From Moesziomyces globuligerus (Eukaryota > Basidiomycota > Ustilaginomycetes > Ustilaginales > Ustilaginaceae): a stretch of 64,000 bases of DNA. Within the stretch, counting starts at the first letter, position 1. Every line of letters starts with the position of its first letter. Positions 1 to 10,389 of this stretch are shown one piece after another. A program made the translations under genes and the position numbers. The notes beneath the pieces are model-generated. The model was given only the letters and a program-made list of their open reading frames with translations, was not told where the DNA came from and did no database searches. Where the stretch lies: NCBI GenBank assembly GCA_030849465.1, contig JARVLF010000010.1, positions 62,001-126,000 on the forward strand. The letters are read 5' to 3'.

Positions 1-1
1 C

Positions 2-3000
2 GTCGAAGACCTCCTTGACGACGAGTCTTTCATCACCTCCACCCACGCCGAAATCACGCGCAAGAAGTGGGCGCTTGGCGAGCTCAACAGCGCCGTGGCC
101 CTACAGTGGTCGCTCTTCCTCGTCGAGGCATTCTCCCGCAATCCAACCTATCGCAGCCAGCTCTCTATTTCCGAAGAGCAGATCCAAGATCTTGTTCTAC
201 AGTCCATCACAGGCTCTTCCCTCTCCAAGGACACCAAGCAGCCTTCCAGCACCAGCACGGGCTCCGACGGACCTTCCGGCGGCGCCTTCATCTTTTTGGT
301 CGTCCGCATCCTCGCTTTCCGACAAAAGACCATCGATGCTCTCTTCGGCGAGGAGGAGGGCGCCATTGCTGCCGAGGCCGATGCTGCCGCCGCCGGCGAT
401 CTGCTGGAGAACAACGCTTGGGACGACGAAGTGGACGTTGAATTCCGCGAATACGTCGTTCAGCAGATCCACAACCTCGCCGTGGGCACCACTTCCGTCA
501 TGCTGCCCATGCTCCGCCGTATCCAGCGATCCGAGGAGGATGCTGCGTTTGCCCTTTCTCGAGGATTGGGTGCTCGCCCAGGGGGTCCGGCGCCGCCAGA
601 GCGCAGGTACGACATCGAGGCACTCTTTGACCTCGTCGCGCTCCTTTGCCGCGGTCGCTCCGAAGCAGGCTTGCCGTTCTGGGTCGGCCCCGACAATCGC
701 ACCACGCGCTTCCTCGCGTGGGCCATCGATGTGCGCGAGCCAGGCCACCAGCGCGCCCTGCTCAACATGCTCTCCGCCATGTCCTCGGGACCTCAGAGCG
801 CCAGCCAAGCGCATGCCTTGCTCGATCAGGAGAGTAGCTCCGGCGGTGCCGCGGGCGAGGGTCGCCTCGTGTCCTGGAGTCGTTTGTTCGAGTGGATCAC
901 CTACTACATCGACACCTTCCACCAGGCCGTGACTTCGTCCTCGTTCCACTCCTCCAGCTACCAGACGCTGGCCATGCCCAAGAACGAGGAGACGCTTCTC
1001 ATCGGCTTTATCCGCCTCTTCCGCAATGTCGTCTTCTTTTCGCAGCCCGCGCGTGATGCGCTGCTGCAGAACTCGGCCTTCAACGCCCTCGACAAGCTCT
1101 TCTCGCTCCTCACGTGCCCGGTCCCCGTCGAGCTCAAGGCGAGCATCCTCGATGCGCTCTCGGCCTTCCTCCATCACACATCTAGCAGTCCGGCAGCACG
1201 GGCGCGATTCTCAGCTGTCGCGACCCAGCTCTGGGACCGCTTTGACGAGTGCGGTCTGTTGCCCACGGACGACGCAGCGGCCAAGTCGCGTCTTGGAGGC
1301 GATCAACCCAACCCGACGATCTTCGGGCCCGCCTTTAAGCCACTTTCATCCAAGGGGGTCCTCTACGAGCTCGACAACTTCGAAGTGCCCCTGCGCACCT
1401 TCCCCGGATCTACGAGCTTCGTCAACTTCCTCAAAGCTCTCGTGCAGCTTCCTTCCTCTGCGCTGGCCGCAGGCTCCTCCGCGCTGGCCGATACCTCCTC
1501 CGGTCCTGCTGGCGGCGCCAACCCCTTCAGCACGATCGTCTCGCACCCGCAGCAGACCCAGGCGCAGGTCCCGTCTTCGTATCAGCAGCAACAGCAGCAG
1601 CAGCAGCAGCAGTCGCAACAGCAGCAGCAAGCCAGTCAGCGCCGTCACCTGCGCTCGGTCGAGCGCTACGTCGACTTTGTCATTGACCAAGTCTTCCTGA
1701 AAGCACGCACGCGCGACTACGTCGAGCCGGCAGAGCAGTGGCGTGTCGTCGCGTCGTGCCTCGACTTCGTGGAGCGCTCGCTGCGATCGTACGACCTCGA
1801 CGCGCTCCTCCGCACCAGCGAGGGCGCCGACGCGGTGTCCGACCCGGCTCTGCTCACTCAGCTCGCCTCGCATCCCGGTTTCTTCCTAATGCGCCGCATC
1901 CTCACTGGCTCCAAGATGGTCGGAGAGATGCTCGGCATCCTGGTTCCCGGCTCTGGCCTCGCAGCCTTCGAGGCCATCAACCAGAACCGTGCGAGCACCT
2001 TTTTCTACGGCAGCTCGGTCCGTCATGTGCTCAGCATCCTTGATCGCGTGTTGCGGTACCAGGACCTCTTCGTGCAGGTTCTGCTCCCCACGCTTATTGA
2101 CACCAGTCTGAACGGAGTGCAGCTGCCCTTTGACGTTTCCACCCGCGTCGGCAACTCGGGCTCGTACAGCAGCTTCGACATCCAGCTGCTGCACGCTCAC
2201 GAGTCGGTGGTGCAGATCGCGCTGCTCATCAACTGTGTGCGCGACGATGTCGCACTGCTCTCAGTACGCCTGCTCGGCCTCATCGCGCGTACTGCCGCCT
2301 TCAGCGCCGTCGACCGCTTCGGCGAGATGGGCTACCGACGCAAGATGAACCGTCTCGTGGGCTTGCTCGAGATGAGCGACGAGGCTGGCAGAGTCAAGGC
2401 GGGCTACGTGGGTCGACTTGAGGCAGAGCCCTCTGGAGATGCTGCGGGTGCCAAGCTGCTAGAGTCGCTCAACGCAATTGCCGGAGGCGCTGATTCCGAC
2501 CAAGGAGAGGACGCTGATTTGGTCACCTCCGATGTCAGCGCGAATGCCGCACTGGCTTCGGGCGATGCCGTCGAAGCGATCCAGATCGCCATCGTCAACC
2601 TCTTGCTCGCCGGCACAGAAGCCAGTCAACCCGCGCCCAATGTCGCCCACTTGCTGCTTGGCTACGATCTGCGCGCGGTGCGTCCCGAGGAGCAGGTCAT
2701 TGTGGACCCGGATGCCAACACCGCGGCGCCGAGTGCCATTCACGCCATCCTCGCGCTGCTGCGTCCCGAGGCGGACGGCGAGGGCGCATTCTTCCTCAGC
2801 CTGGCCGAGCGATCGCCTGGCTTTGCCGAGAAGTGCTGTGCGCTTCTCCTGCGCCTGTGCACGCATCCCTTCACCAGCGCGGCGACACTCCGCTACCTCC
2901 GCACCAAGGAGGACTTTGTGGTGCAGCAGCTGCGAAGCCTGCCGCTGGTGCCGGCCGAACGCCCCACGCTCTCGGACAGCAGCACAGCCGCGCTGGGGCT

Positions 3001-5941
3001 GGTCCAATTTGCAGACGGCCAGAGCATCGAAACGACCGTGGACCGGGTCACGGCCTCGCTGCGCATGCGTGCGTCGCTTCTCGAGCTCACGGCCCTAGAG
3101 CTGCACTCGCTGCTCAATGCCAACATGCAGTCGCGCGCAGCACGCGTCGTGGCGGCTCTGTTCGGCTCCAACGCGACCGTCGGCGGCATCGATGCGGACG
3201 ACAGCGTAGACGAGGACGATGCACTGCTGGGCACCGAACGCGACTTCCGCCTCGGTGCCGGCGGTGCTGAGGTGCGCACATTTGGCGGTGTACGCTTCCT
3301 CGAGATTCTGCAGAGCCTCGACTTCGAATGGTACGACGACCGTGAAACGCTCGGTCAAGGCATCACCGTGATCACACCCGAGCAGCTCGAGCTCGCCAAA
3401 CGACCCGATGCGGCGCTCGGCCCTCGATTGTACGACCTTGGCGCGGTGCTCGCTGTTCTCGTGCGCGAGAAGACTTTGCTCCAGCAAAAGGGAAGCCTGC
3501 GCGATGCTGGCCAGGCGAACCCATTCCTGGAACAGGCTGCATTCGTGCTGCAGTGGGCGGCGGCGCAGAATGCCAAGAAGGCGGTTTCCTTCTCCCGCAG
3601 GCGCGTGCTGCAAGCGTGGCGACAGACGCTCGACATGGTGCTGGCCCGCGCCGCTGGCCTGCTCCGCACCGAGGCGCGATCTGGCCTGATGTTCGACTGC
3701 CTCTCGGAGCTGCTGCCACGCATCTCAGCGCCTTCGAGCGACGCGACGGGACTCGACGTGCCCTCCGCTGACCTTGTCGCAGGAGCGGTGCTGTCGCTGC
3801 TAACCTCGCTGCGCCAGCACCGCGTGGAGATGACGACCGGGTCATTCGACCTCGAGACGGTGGACTCGCTCCCCGTGGATCGCTTGCTCACCACGCTGCG
3901 TGCCCTCGTGGACTCCGTGCTCCGCCTCGAAACGACCACGCTTGCACGTGGGAACCTGTACTCGGCGCTGATCAACTTCCTCCAGCTCGTCAACTCGAGC
4001 AACGGCACCGAGGCAGGCGGCGACGCAGGCGTCAACGACGGAGCCTCGATCATCGCTAGCGACCTCGACGAGAGCGTGTCGGTCGGTGGAGTCTCGATGA
4101 CAACGACCAACATCTTTGGTGGGCGGGCACAGACAAGCACGCTCCAGGCGCGCACACGCACGCTGCTGCTCTCGCACGCCGAGCGTCTCATGGAGGTGCT
4201 GGCGCGCGATGCACTCGATGCTAGCGATCTGTCCAAGACGATCGCCTTCACGTTGCTCGACAAGCTGTGTGCGCTGGATGCGCCGGCGTCGGCCAACGCA
4301 TCGGCGCGCCGCGGTGGCTCGAGGTGCCTCGACCTTCTGGACCGCAAGGGTTACATCAAGAGCTTCGTCACGGCGCTGCGGGACTCGGATCTGGCGCTGC
4401 AAGAGACGCTGCGACCCGACCCAGCGAGCCTGAACGCCATCTATGTGTACGAGGCGCGCCTTGCGTTCTTCAACCGCATGGCCCAGACGCGCGACGGCGC
4501 AGAGAGACTGCTGAGCGCCAAAATCTTCGACGTGCTGGCGCAGTCCGACTACCTCGCGGCCAGGCCGGACCAGGACCAGGAATTTGTTGATCTGGACAGC
4601 TTCCTGCCCGCAGCTACCGAGCGCTACAACGCGCTGCTGACGCCAGTGCTGCAGCTCACCACGAGCATCCTCGCCAGCACTTCGGCCACGGCTGGTGCGT
4701 CGAGCCACAGTGCGTTTGGCGGGCCGAAGGGACTGTCCGCCACGTCGGCGTCGGCGGCGCCTCGACATGCTTTGGCTCTGCTTACGGCTCATCGGGATGC
4801 GCTGCTGACGGTACTGAGGGCGCCACTGCAGGAGTTCTGCTCGTACGCACAGCTGGGACAGGCGCATCTGGTCGTGGCGATCTTTGTGCTGATCATGCCG
4901 GCGTTGGACGACGATGCGCAGCAGGCGCCCAGCCCGCTGGCGCCTTTCCACACGGCGATTGTGGCGCTGGCGGCGACGTACCTGCCGATTTCGGCGTCGC
5001 GCTCACGCATCGTGCCGTACAACGAGTCGGAGCGCGAGGAGGCGCAGGTACGTACCGCGTCTCTGCGCGGACTGCCAGGGTCGGGCGAAGCGAATGGCGG
5101 CGCGGGCATTGAGGAGGAGAGTGCCTTCGAGGCCAAGGTGGGTGCCATGCTGGTGAGGATGCAGATGGCCCTGCTATCGTATCTCGAGGGCGCAAGCGAT
5201 GCGCGCGGCAATGCGGCGGCCCGCGTGCGCGCCGTGCTGATACCATCGATGTCTGCGCAACGAGAGCGATCTCGTACGCCGTACGGAGGCTTCGAGGAGG
5301 GAGGCGACGGTGATGCGTCGCGCGCTGGCTTCCTGCGTTCGCAGCGCGCCTCGGCGGCTGCATCGACGGTGCCGAGTCTGGGCAGCCTGGTGGCGGCGCT
5401 AGACGAGTACGCAGACTCGATTGCCAAGGAGCTGCAGGCGCTCGAGAACATCGAGACGCTGCTGGAGAACATGGATGCGGTGCGACAGGACGAGCTGGAC
5501 GAGATCGCGCGCGACGCAGTCAGCGAGGTGGAGCTGAGTGAGCTCTCGCCCGCTCAGCGTCGCTCGGTGGCGCTGCGACAGCTGCGGACGCGAAAGGCAG
5601 CGCTGCGCGCCTCGTCGACCTCGAAGCTGGATGCGGTCGAGCTCATCCTCGTGCTGCTGATCCGACACATCGACTTCTTCCGCACCGTTGGCACCGACCG
5701 TTCGAGTGCCGGCGCAGGTGTGATGCGAGGCTCGCCGGCACCCTCACTGCTCGGGGGCGTGCCGAGCTTGGACCGCTCCAACTTCATGCAGGCGCTCGCG
5801 GAATCGCTGCTGCCCGTGGTGGAAGACAAGATCGGATACCTCTCGCTCCCGCCGGCGCTGGTCGCGAATGCGAGGGAGCGCCAGAGCTTCCTCCAGATGG
5901 CCGGACGCAGGCTCGCCAGCTTCTTCACCGACTCCGAGTAG
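2..5941 (+). CDS. NUP192: Nucleoporin Nup192/Nup205 (5' truncated by window edge)
   Basis: Large alpha-solenoid scaffold nucleoporin of the inner ring of the nuclear pore complex. The frame is open from base 2, so the true start lies upstream; about 1,980 residues are visible and run without an intron to TAG at 5939-5941. The helical, Leu-rich sequence fits the Nup192/Nup205 family, including the segment ending TFPGSTSFVNFLKALVQLP near residue 460 of the visible part, typical of this family. A glutamine run (about 1582-1630, mainly CAG/CAA) interrupts a predicted loop just after it. The C-terminus contains short Ser/Ala-rich linkers. The gene converges on POP5, with a tRNA gene between them. 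Identity is from family recognition of the fold and conserved patches; no search was run. Confidence 0.85.
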   Translation, partial: VEDLLDDESFITSTHAEITRKKWALGELNSAVALQWSLFLVEAFSRNPTYRSQLSISEEQIQDLVLQSITGSSLSKDTKQPSSTSTGSDGPSGGAFIFLVVRILAFRQKTIDALFGEEEGAIAAEADAAAAGDLLENNAWDDEVDVEFREYVVQQIHNLAVGTTSVMLPMLRRIQRSEEDAAFALSRGLGARPGGPAPPERRYDIEALFDLVALLCRGRSEAGLPFWVGPDNRTTRFLAWAIDVREPGHQRALLNMLSAMSSGPQSASQAHALLDQESSSGGAAGEGRLVSWSRLFEWITYYIDTFHQAVTSSSFHSSSYQTLAMPKNEETLLIGFIRLFRNVVFFSQPARDALLQNSAFNALDKLFSLLTCPVPVELKASILDALSAFLHHTSSSPAARARFSAVATQLWDRFDECGLLPTDDAAAKSRLGGDQPNPTIFGPAFKPLSSKGVLYELDNFEVPLRTFPGSTSFVNFLKALVQLPSSALAAGSSALADTSSGPAGGANPFSTIVSHPQQTQAQVPSSYQQQQQQQQQQSQQQQQASQRRHLRSVERYVDFVIDQVFLKARTRDYVEPAEQWRVVASCLDFVERSLRSYDLDALLRTSEGADAVSDPALLTQLASHPGFFLMRRILTGSKMVGEMLGILVPGSGLAAFEAINQNRASTFFYGSSVRHVLSILDRVLRYQDLFVQVLLPTLIDTSLNGVQLPFDVSTRVGNSGSYSSFDIQLLHAHESVVQIALLINCVRDDVALLSVRLLGLIARTAAFSAVDRFGEMGYRRKMNRLVGLLEMSDEAGRVKAGYVGRLEAEPSGDAAGAKLLESLNAIAGGADSDQGEDADLVTSDVSANAALASGDAVEAIQIAIVNLLLAGTEASQPAPNVAHLLLGYDLRAVRPEEQVIVDPDANTAAPSAIHAILALLRPEADGEGAFFLSLAERSPGFAEKCCALLLRLCTHPFTSAATLRYLRTKEDFVVQQLRSLPLVPAERPTLSDSSTAALGLVQFADGQSIETTVDRVTASLRMRASLLELTALELHSLLNANMQSRAARVVAALFGSNATVGGIDADDSVDEDDALLGTERDFRLGAGGAEVRTFGGVRFLEILQSLDFEWYDDRETLGQGITVITPEQLELAKRPDAALGPRLYDLGAVLAVLVREKTLLQQKGSLRDAGQANPFLEQAAFVLQWAAAQNAKKAVSFSRRRVLQAWRQTLDMVLARAAGLLRTEARSGLMFDCLSELLPRISAPSSDATGLDVPSADLVAGAVLSLLTSLRQHRVEMTTGSFDLETVDSLPVDRLLTTLRALVDSVLRLETTTLARGNLYSALINFLQLVNSSNGTEAGGDAGVNDGASIIASDLDESVSVGGVSMTTTNIFGGRAQTSTLQARTRTLLLSHAERLMEVLARDALDASDLSKTIAFTLLDKLCALDAPASANASARRGGSRCLDLLDRKGYIKSFVTALRDSDLALQETLRPDPASLNAIYVYEARLAFFNRMAQTRDGAERLLSAKIFDVLAQSDYLAARPDQDQEFVDLDSFLPAATERYNALLTPVLQLTTSILASTSATAGASSHSAFGGPKGLSATSASAAPRHALALLTAHRDALLTVLRAPLQEFCSYAQLGQAHLVVAIFVLIMPALDDDAQQAPSPLAPFHTAIVALAATYLPISASRSRIVPYNESEREEAQVRTASLRGLPGSGEANGGAGIEEESAFEAKVGAMLVRMQMALLSYLEGASDARGNAAARVRAVLIPSMSAQRERSRTPYGGFEEGGDGDASRAGFLRSQRASAAASTVPSLGSLVAALDEYADSIAKELQALENIETLLENMDAVRQDELDEIARDAVSEVELSELSPAQRRSVALRQLRTRKAALRASSTSKLDAVELILVLLIRHIDFFRTVGTDRSSAGAGVMRGSPAPSLLGGVPSLDRSNFMQALAESLLPVVEDKIGYLSLPPALVANARERQSFLQMAGRRLASFFTDSE
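1582..1633 (+). repeat. CAG/CAA trinucleotide run encoding polyQ in Nup192
   Basis: CAG/CAA codons encode two glutamine blocks of ten and five residues separated by one serine. The repeat is in frame and sits in a low-complexity loop between conserved helical parts. Confidence 0.9.
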
Positions 5942-6170
5942 GGTGGACAACCGCAGCGGCCAGACACCTTTCCCATCAAATCACTCCGCGAATACCAAAT
6001 TCATACCTTGTTTTTCATCGAAACCCTGTCGTGTGTCGTGTGAGAGATGTGCCTTTTGGAGAAAGCTTGTGATGAATCAATTCTCGGCCACGCAGACGTT
6101 TGAATGTGATTCACAGACACATTGCAATGCTTTATATACGCAATAAGACAAGAGTGGAGACATGAAAGCG

Positions 6171-6270
6171 TCCGAATTAGTTTAGTGGCTATGACGGCGC
6201 CTTGTCATTCAATTGACGGTTCTCCGCGCAGAAATCGGCGCAGACCCGGGTTCAATTCCCGGATTCGGAG
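6171..6270 (+). tRNA. tRNA-Asp(GUC) with a 28-nt intron, copy 1
   Basis: A full cloverleaf can be drawn. The acceptor stem tccgaat/attcgga has 7 perfect pairs, with discriminator G at 6270 as expected for tRNA-Asp. The anticodon stem gcgcc (6197-6201) pairs with ggcgc (6237-6241). The anticodon GTC is at 6204-6206 and the T arm is ccggg-ttcaatt-cccgg. The intron (6208-6235) follows position 37, the canonical eukaryotic site, and carries TGAC (6214-6217), which can pair with the anticodon region. The B box is gggttcaattccc. The gene lies between the converging NUP192 and POP5 genes and is the same length and sequence as the minus-strand copy at 10779-10878. Confidence 0.95.
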
Positions 6271-6281
6271 AAAGACCTTTC

Positions 6282-6318
6282 TTTTTGCATTTTTTCTCTT
6301 TTTTCTTTTATTTTTTTG
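6282..6318 (+). terminator. Pol III terminator of tRNA-Asp copy 1
   Basis: T5 at 6282-6286 and several longer T runs follow within 50 nt of the tRNA 3' end, as expected for RNA polymerase III termination. Confidence 0.8.
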
Positions 6319-6476
6319 CTCTTCGTGATCAGGGCAACACCTTGAGGAGGTCCTGCTTCACAATCGCAGGGCACGGGAAGCAGTCGCAGACGAGGATACG
6401 AAGCGAAGGAACACGTAGCTCGAAGAGCTGGGTATATTGCGATGGTACTGTGCAAGCAGGGCTTGGGGGGGAGGGA

Positions 6477-7241
6477 TTAGTTGGAGATGGAGGAGATTTC
6501 TTTGCGCGCACGGGCGAGGAGAGCCTGTGTTTCTGGATCGCGTAGCGCGTTCTTGCCTGCTGCCGAGTCGTCAGAAGGTGTTGTAGACTGTTCCGTGGCC
6601 TGCGGCGGTGTTGTGGTGGAGGCTGGATCGAGAGCTTCTCCGAGGTCCTCGTCATCGTCCAGCACGGGGACGACTTTGGGTGATGCAGGCTTCGCTTCGC
6701 GTGCCATAGTCGCCTGCTTGTCGCTGTTGCTGATAGCTAGCTTCTTCTGCTTGGCGCGGAGGCGGAGGATGAGTTTGGTGTCGAGTTCGATGGCCTTGTT
6801 CTGGACCTTTTTGATCGTGCCTCCGCAGTGGACCACCCGAATCCTGAGCGTCGGAGGTCTGGCCGACGTCGAGCCCACGTCCGCTTCGAGTGGACTAGAA
6901 AGGAGAGTGGCGGATGCCCAGACGAGCCGCGCTGCATCGCGGGAACAGCGCACGATGGCCGTACCCGTGTGCGGGCTGTAGTACTTGCACGTGAGCACTC
7001 CGCCGAACGCACCCGCGGCAACGTCGCCAAAGTTGTAGACGAGCGATGCACGAAGCAGACGTGTGATGAGTTGAGGTGTGAGCGAAGAATTCGCGGCAGA
7101 GTTGGGTGGACGAGAGGCGGCAGACAGAATAGAGGAGGAGGTGGACGCGGATTCGTCAAAGGTGGATGCAAATGGCGACTTGGAGGCAAGCGGCCTGTCG
7201 TCGATGGCGAGCAGGAGCCAGCGCGTCTTAAATCGCACCAT
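6477..7241 (-). CDS. POP5: RNase P/MRP protein subunit Pop5
   Basis: Subunit of the nucleolar/nuclear RNase P (tRNA 5'-leader removal) and RNase MRP (pre-rRNA processing). The 254-residue protein begins MVRFKTRWLLLAI, the family's characteristic N-terminal strand. The second conserved block includes LITRLLRASLVYNFGDVAAG, GVLTCKYYSPHTGTAIVRC and RDAARLVWASATLL, and it ends with VVHCGGTIKKVQNKAIE. A Ser/Ala-rich insert (about residues 25-55) and an acidic, disordered C-tail beyond residue 165 make it longer than the yeast protein (173 aa). The start ATG at 7241 is fixed by the conserved N-terminus. It is divergent from the RBR ligase gene (427-bp shared upstream region) and close to the tRNA-Asp genes, whose transcripts its complex would process; this is probably coincidence. 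Confidence 0.92.
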   Translation of the reverse strand: MVRFKTRWLLLAIDDRPLASKSPFASTFDESASTSSSILSAASRPPNSAANSSLTPQLITRLLRASLVYNFGDVAAGAFGGVLTCKYYSPHTGTAIVRCSRDAARLVWASATLLSSPLEADVGSTSARPPTLRIRVVHCGGTIKKVQNKAIELDTKLILRLRAKQKKLAISNSDKQATMAREAKPASPKVVPVLDDDEDLGEALDPASTTTPPQATEQSTTPSDDSAAGKNALRDPETQALLARARKEISSISN

Positions 7242-7668
7242 GACGATGAATACAGGTGCACGTCGCAGCTGATGAAGCGACTGGATTGACAGACAGGTGG
7301 TGGCAAGTGATTAGGATGGAGCAAGGAGTGATGTGAACGACGACGAGCGCGAAGAAATGCTTTTTTGGTGGACCCTCTTTCTCGGGATTTCGGCCAATCC
7401 GCAAAGTCACCGAAATCACTGCTCGAGCCTCCACTTTGTGAAATGTGCTGAGCTGTGCGGGGAGGAAGCGGCTCAACTTGACCTTTGCCACCCTTCACTC
7501 AGCCATACGACATCACTTCAAGTCTTCGCATCTGATTGCATCCAGCATCAACGTCTCGGTGCTGCTAAAAGGTCTCTGATGGCGCATACTGCACTCCTTC
7601 AGGGCGTGCGTTCCCTCTTATAGCCTTCCTGGCTGCCCTCCTATCAAGGGGTGCCCTGCAAGCCCACC
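7242..7668. promoter_or_regulatory. Shared upstream region of POP5 (-) and the RBR ligase (+)
   Basis: The 427 bp between two divergent start codons must hold both promoters. No TATA box or clear operator was recognised. An in-frame TAG at 7621 closes the frame upstream of the ligase ATG. Confidence 0.5.
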
Positions 7669-9738
7669 ATGGACGCAGGCCAGGCCGAGCTCGAGGATTG
7701 CCGCCAGAGGCAAGATGACGAGATCATCGCACTCGAGTCCATCTTCTCCAGTCACATCGATGGAGCCGACCAGCTGGATCAGCATCCGGGCGAACCCAGC
7801 GTCAAGCTTGTACAGCGAGAACCGCATCCCGTGCTCGAGTTCTACCTACCCATCACCCTCCCTCGACCGACCCGCATAGTCGTGGACGCATTCGTGGAGG
7901 GCATCGGTGCATCGTACGACAAGGCCTCGAAGGATGTGCCGGACCCGCCTTCGCAACCAGAACCTCTCCAGGATGGAGCAAACGGTGCGCCAAGAGCCCG
8001 CTCCAATAGACGCAATGGACGTGCCGAGCGACATCTGAGCGCCTCGGCAACGGCTTTCCAGCCACGTCCCTCCAGTACAGCTCAGCAGCACGACGTTGCT
8101 CGGATGCTGGACCGCCTCAGCTTGGCCTCGGACTCTCAACAACCAAAGACTTCTCGTGCGCCACTACGGCCCATCCCTCGCTCGACACGCCTGCTGCCGC
8201 CACTCGCGCACCTGGCTCCAATATCCATGCGGGTCAAGCTTCCTCCTGCATACCCTTCTCAACAGCCTCCCACCGTCGAAATGCTTTCTGCGCCTTGGCT
8301 ATCCGACCCGTCCTCCAAAGAAGCCGAATCGCATGCATGGATCCTTCGCAAGCTCGATGAGCAGTACCGCGAGTCAGAGGGCATCGAAGTACTCTACATA
8401 TGGGCAACCTTCCTCACAGAGGGTCTCTGGATCGAGCTTCTCGGAGACACTGCGGAGCCTTCATCCTCAGATCCACCCTTCTTGCAGCGTGCCTCCTCGT
8501 CAACTCGTCCCGATGCGGGAACCGAATCAGAGGAAGCAAGGCTATGCTTTCAAGAGCACCTCTCGTCGCCCGATGCGCCGCCGTGTCTTGCATCGCAGCT
8601 CGTCGCTCACTCGCGCCTCTGCACACGCACCGCTTTCGACGCCTCCTCGTTCGACTGCGCCATCTGTCTCGAAACTCGGAAGGGCCGAGCCTGCACCCGT
8701 CTTGCAGGCTGCGCACACGTCTTTTGCTCCGACTGCCTCGCTGGCTACCTCTCGAGCCTCGTCGACGATGGCTTCCACCGCCAAGCGAAACGATGTCCCG
8801 ACCCCGAATGCGTCACCCTTTGGAGCGAACGCGAAAAGCAGAACCTCGTGGATCAGGAAGGAAACCTGATCGTCAAGACCGCTCAAAAGCGCGATGTCGA
8901 CCCGGCGGCCGACGGTGCCGTCGTTGTCGGTCAGGTGACACGCAACGAGCTCGAGGCTATCCTTGGCTCCGCTCGACTGGCGCGTCTGGACGAGCTCACG
9001 GTCAAGGCCATGATGGAAGCCGATCCGTCCGTGTCGTACTGTCCGCGCTCGGGATGCCAAGCGCCCGTGGTGCGTCTATCGTCCGACGAAAACTCGGGTC
9101 ACTGGGAGCGCTTCCGCGAATGCCTCTCGTGCGGCTTCGCATTCTGTGCATGGTGCTCTCGATCGTGGCATGGTCCCACGCCGTGCCCGGTGTCGTTCCA
9201 GTCCGAGCTCATCCGGCGCTACCTCTCGCTCTCGCCCTCGTCGCCAGAGCGCGCGCAGATGGAGCAGAAGTTCGGACGCAAGACGCTCGAGACCATGGTG
9301 CGCAAGTACGAGGAGGAACAGCAGACCCAGCAGTGGCTATCCGACTACACAACCCCGTGCCCCACGTGTGGCATCGCGATAGAGAAGTCGTACGGTTGCA
9401 ACCACATGACGTGCAAGTCCTGCCAAACGCATTACTGCTACCTGTGCGGGAAGCCGATATCGGCTCAGAACCCTTACCAGCACTTCAACACGCCTGGGTA
9501 CGACTGCTACCATCGTCTTTTCGACGGGCTGCTCGGCGACCAAGCGCCACAGGCCGCAAACGGCGACCAGCATCCCGATGGTCCACAGGCACAGCAGGCG
9601 CAGGCACAAGGAGGAAGGCAGGACGATCGCCCGCGATTCGCTCTTCTGCTCGACGAGAATGGCATTCCGATTCACCTCGAGCCCGAAGACGACGATCTCA
9701 ACAACTTTGACTTTCTCGACTGGCACCAGCCTGCATGA
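7669..9738 (+). CDS. ITT1: RWD-RING-IBR-RING (RBR) E3 ubiquitin ligase, ITT1/RNF14 type
   Basis: Transfers ubiquitin by the RBR mechanism, in which an E2-ubiquitin bound to RING1 passes ubiquitin to a cysteine in RING2 before the substrate. The 689-residue protein starts with an RWD domain (from residue 8, DDEIIALESIF) interrupted by a Ser/Pro-rich insert. RING1 follows near residue 328 (CAICLETRKG ... CAHVFCSDC), then an IBR around residues 460-510 (CPRSGCQAPV ... CLSCGFAFCAWC). RING2 comes at about 563 (CPTCGIAIEKSYGCNHMTC), with the predicted catalytic cysteine C577 in GCNHM. The order RWD-RBR is that of RNF14 and yeast Itt1, linked in those organisms to translation or ribosome quality control. 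ATG 7669 (accATGg) is the start because TAG lies in frame at 7621. Yeast Itt1 is shorter (464 aa). Confidence 0.92.
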   Translation: MDAGQAELEDCRQRQDDEIIALESIFSSHIDGADQLDQHPGEPSVKLVQREPHPVLEFYLPITLPRPTRIVVDAFVEGIGASYDKASKDVPDPPSQPEPLQDGANGAPRARSNRRNGRAERHLSASATAFQPRPSSTAQQHDVARMLDRLSLASDSQQPKTSRAPLRPIPRSTRLLPPLAHLAPISMRVKLPPAYPSQQPPTVEMLSAPWLSDPSSKEAESHAWILRKLDEQYRESEGIEVLYIWATFLTEGLWIELLGDTAEPSSSDPPFLQRASSSTRPDAGTESEEARLCFQEHLSSPDAPPCLASQLVAHSRLCTRTAFDASSFDCAICLETRKGRACTRLAGCAHVFCSDCLAGYLSSLVDDGFHRQAKRCPDPECVTLWSEREKQNLVDQEGNLIVKTAQKRDVDPAADGAVVVGQVTRNELEAILGSARLARLDELTVKAMMEADPSVSYCPRSGCQAPVVRLSSDENSGHWERFRECLSCGFAFCAWCSRSWHGPTPCPVSFQSELIRRYLSLSPSSPERAQMEQKFGRKTLETMVRKYEEEQQTQQWLSDYTTPCPTCGIAIEKSYGCNHMTCKSCQTHYCYLCGKPISAQNPYQHFNTPGYDCYHRLFDGLLGDQAPQAANGDQHPDGPQAQQAQAQGGRQDDRPRFALLLDENGIPIHLEPEDDDLNNFDFLDWHQPA

Positions 9739-10389
9739 TGCCTTTCGCCTCCGCAAGGAGTCGTTGGCTTCTGTGCTCAATCTCCGAAGGAGCTCCGAGC
9801 TTCCCCGTATCCGCATCCGCAGCCACGTTCCGCACGCTCGTTCCGCACCCTCGAACAGGCTTAAATATTCGACTCCGCGCAACCCTGTGCCTTCCTCCCG
9901 TCTATGCACACCTCGAGATCTTCACCGGTCCTCCTGACATTCGCCTTTGACAAAACGTCAGTGGCTTCTACCTCGGTGGCGACTTTGCTGTCGCGTTCGG
10001 CCTGCACTCCCACGTTTGCAAGTTTGGAGGCTCTGTCGCTCTCGACTGGGAGAAGGTCCAGGCTTGGCTGCATGCGATGGACTCCTAAGCGTCCCGCTTG
10101 CGGCCTCTTCCACCTCCGAAGCGATGCACCGTGTTCGCCAAGGCTCGACACTCCATCCTTGCGCTGCCCTGAAGCCCGGCATCCAATGTACGCTAGCTAT
10201 CGCAAGCGCGAAATCCAGTCTCAATCTTCCCTCTGATTTGCCGTGATGGGTCTTGGAAGAAAGCGTACCCTTGTGTGTGGCTGTTCGTAGTCACTCAGCA
10301 GGAATCATCGCGACGTGTGGCGTGTGGAACCCTGCTTGAATCGGTAACGGTACATGTACGCAATATCAGCGAAACCCTTCACCATCGGA
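9739..10389. other. Intergenic, no gene seen
   Basis: 651 bp between the RBR ligase stop and tRNA-Asp copy 2. Short frames here lack family features or initiation context. The 3' UTR of the ligase gene probably occupies the first part. Confidence 0.6.

Noticed and set aside
6213..6545. Frame containing MTVLRAEIGADPGSIPG, also seen near 10836 on the minus strand
   Set aside because: It is translated tRNA-Asp sequence, which explains the duplicate peptide.
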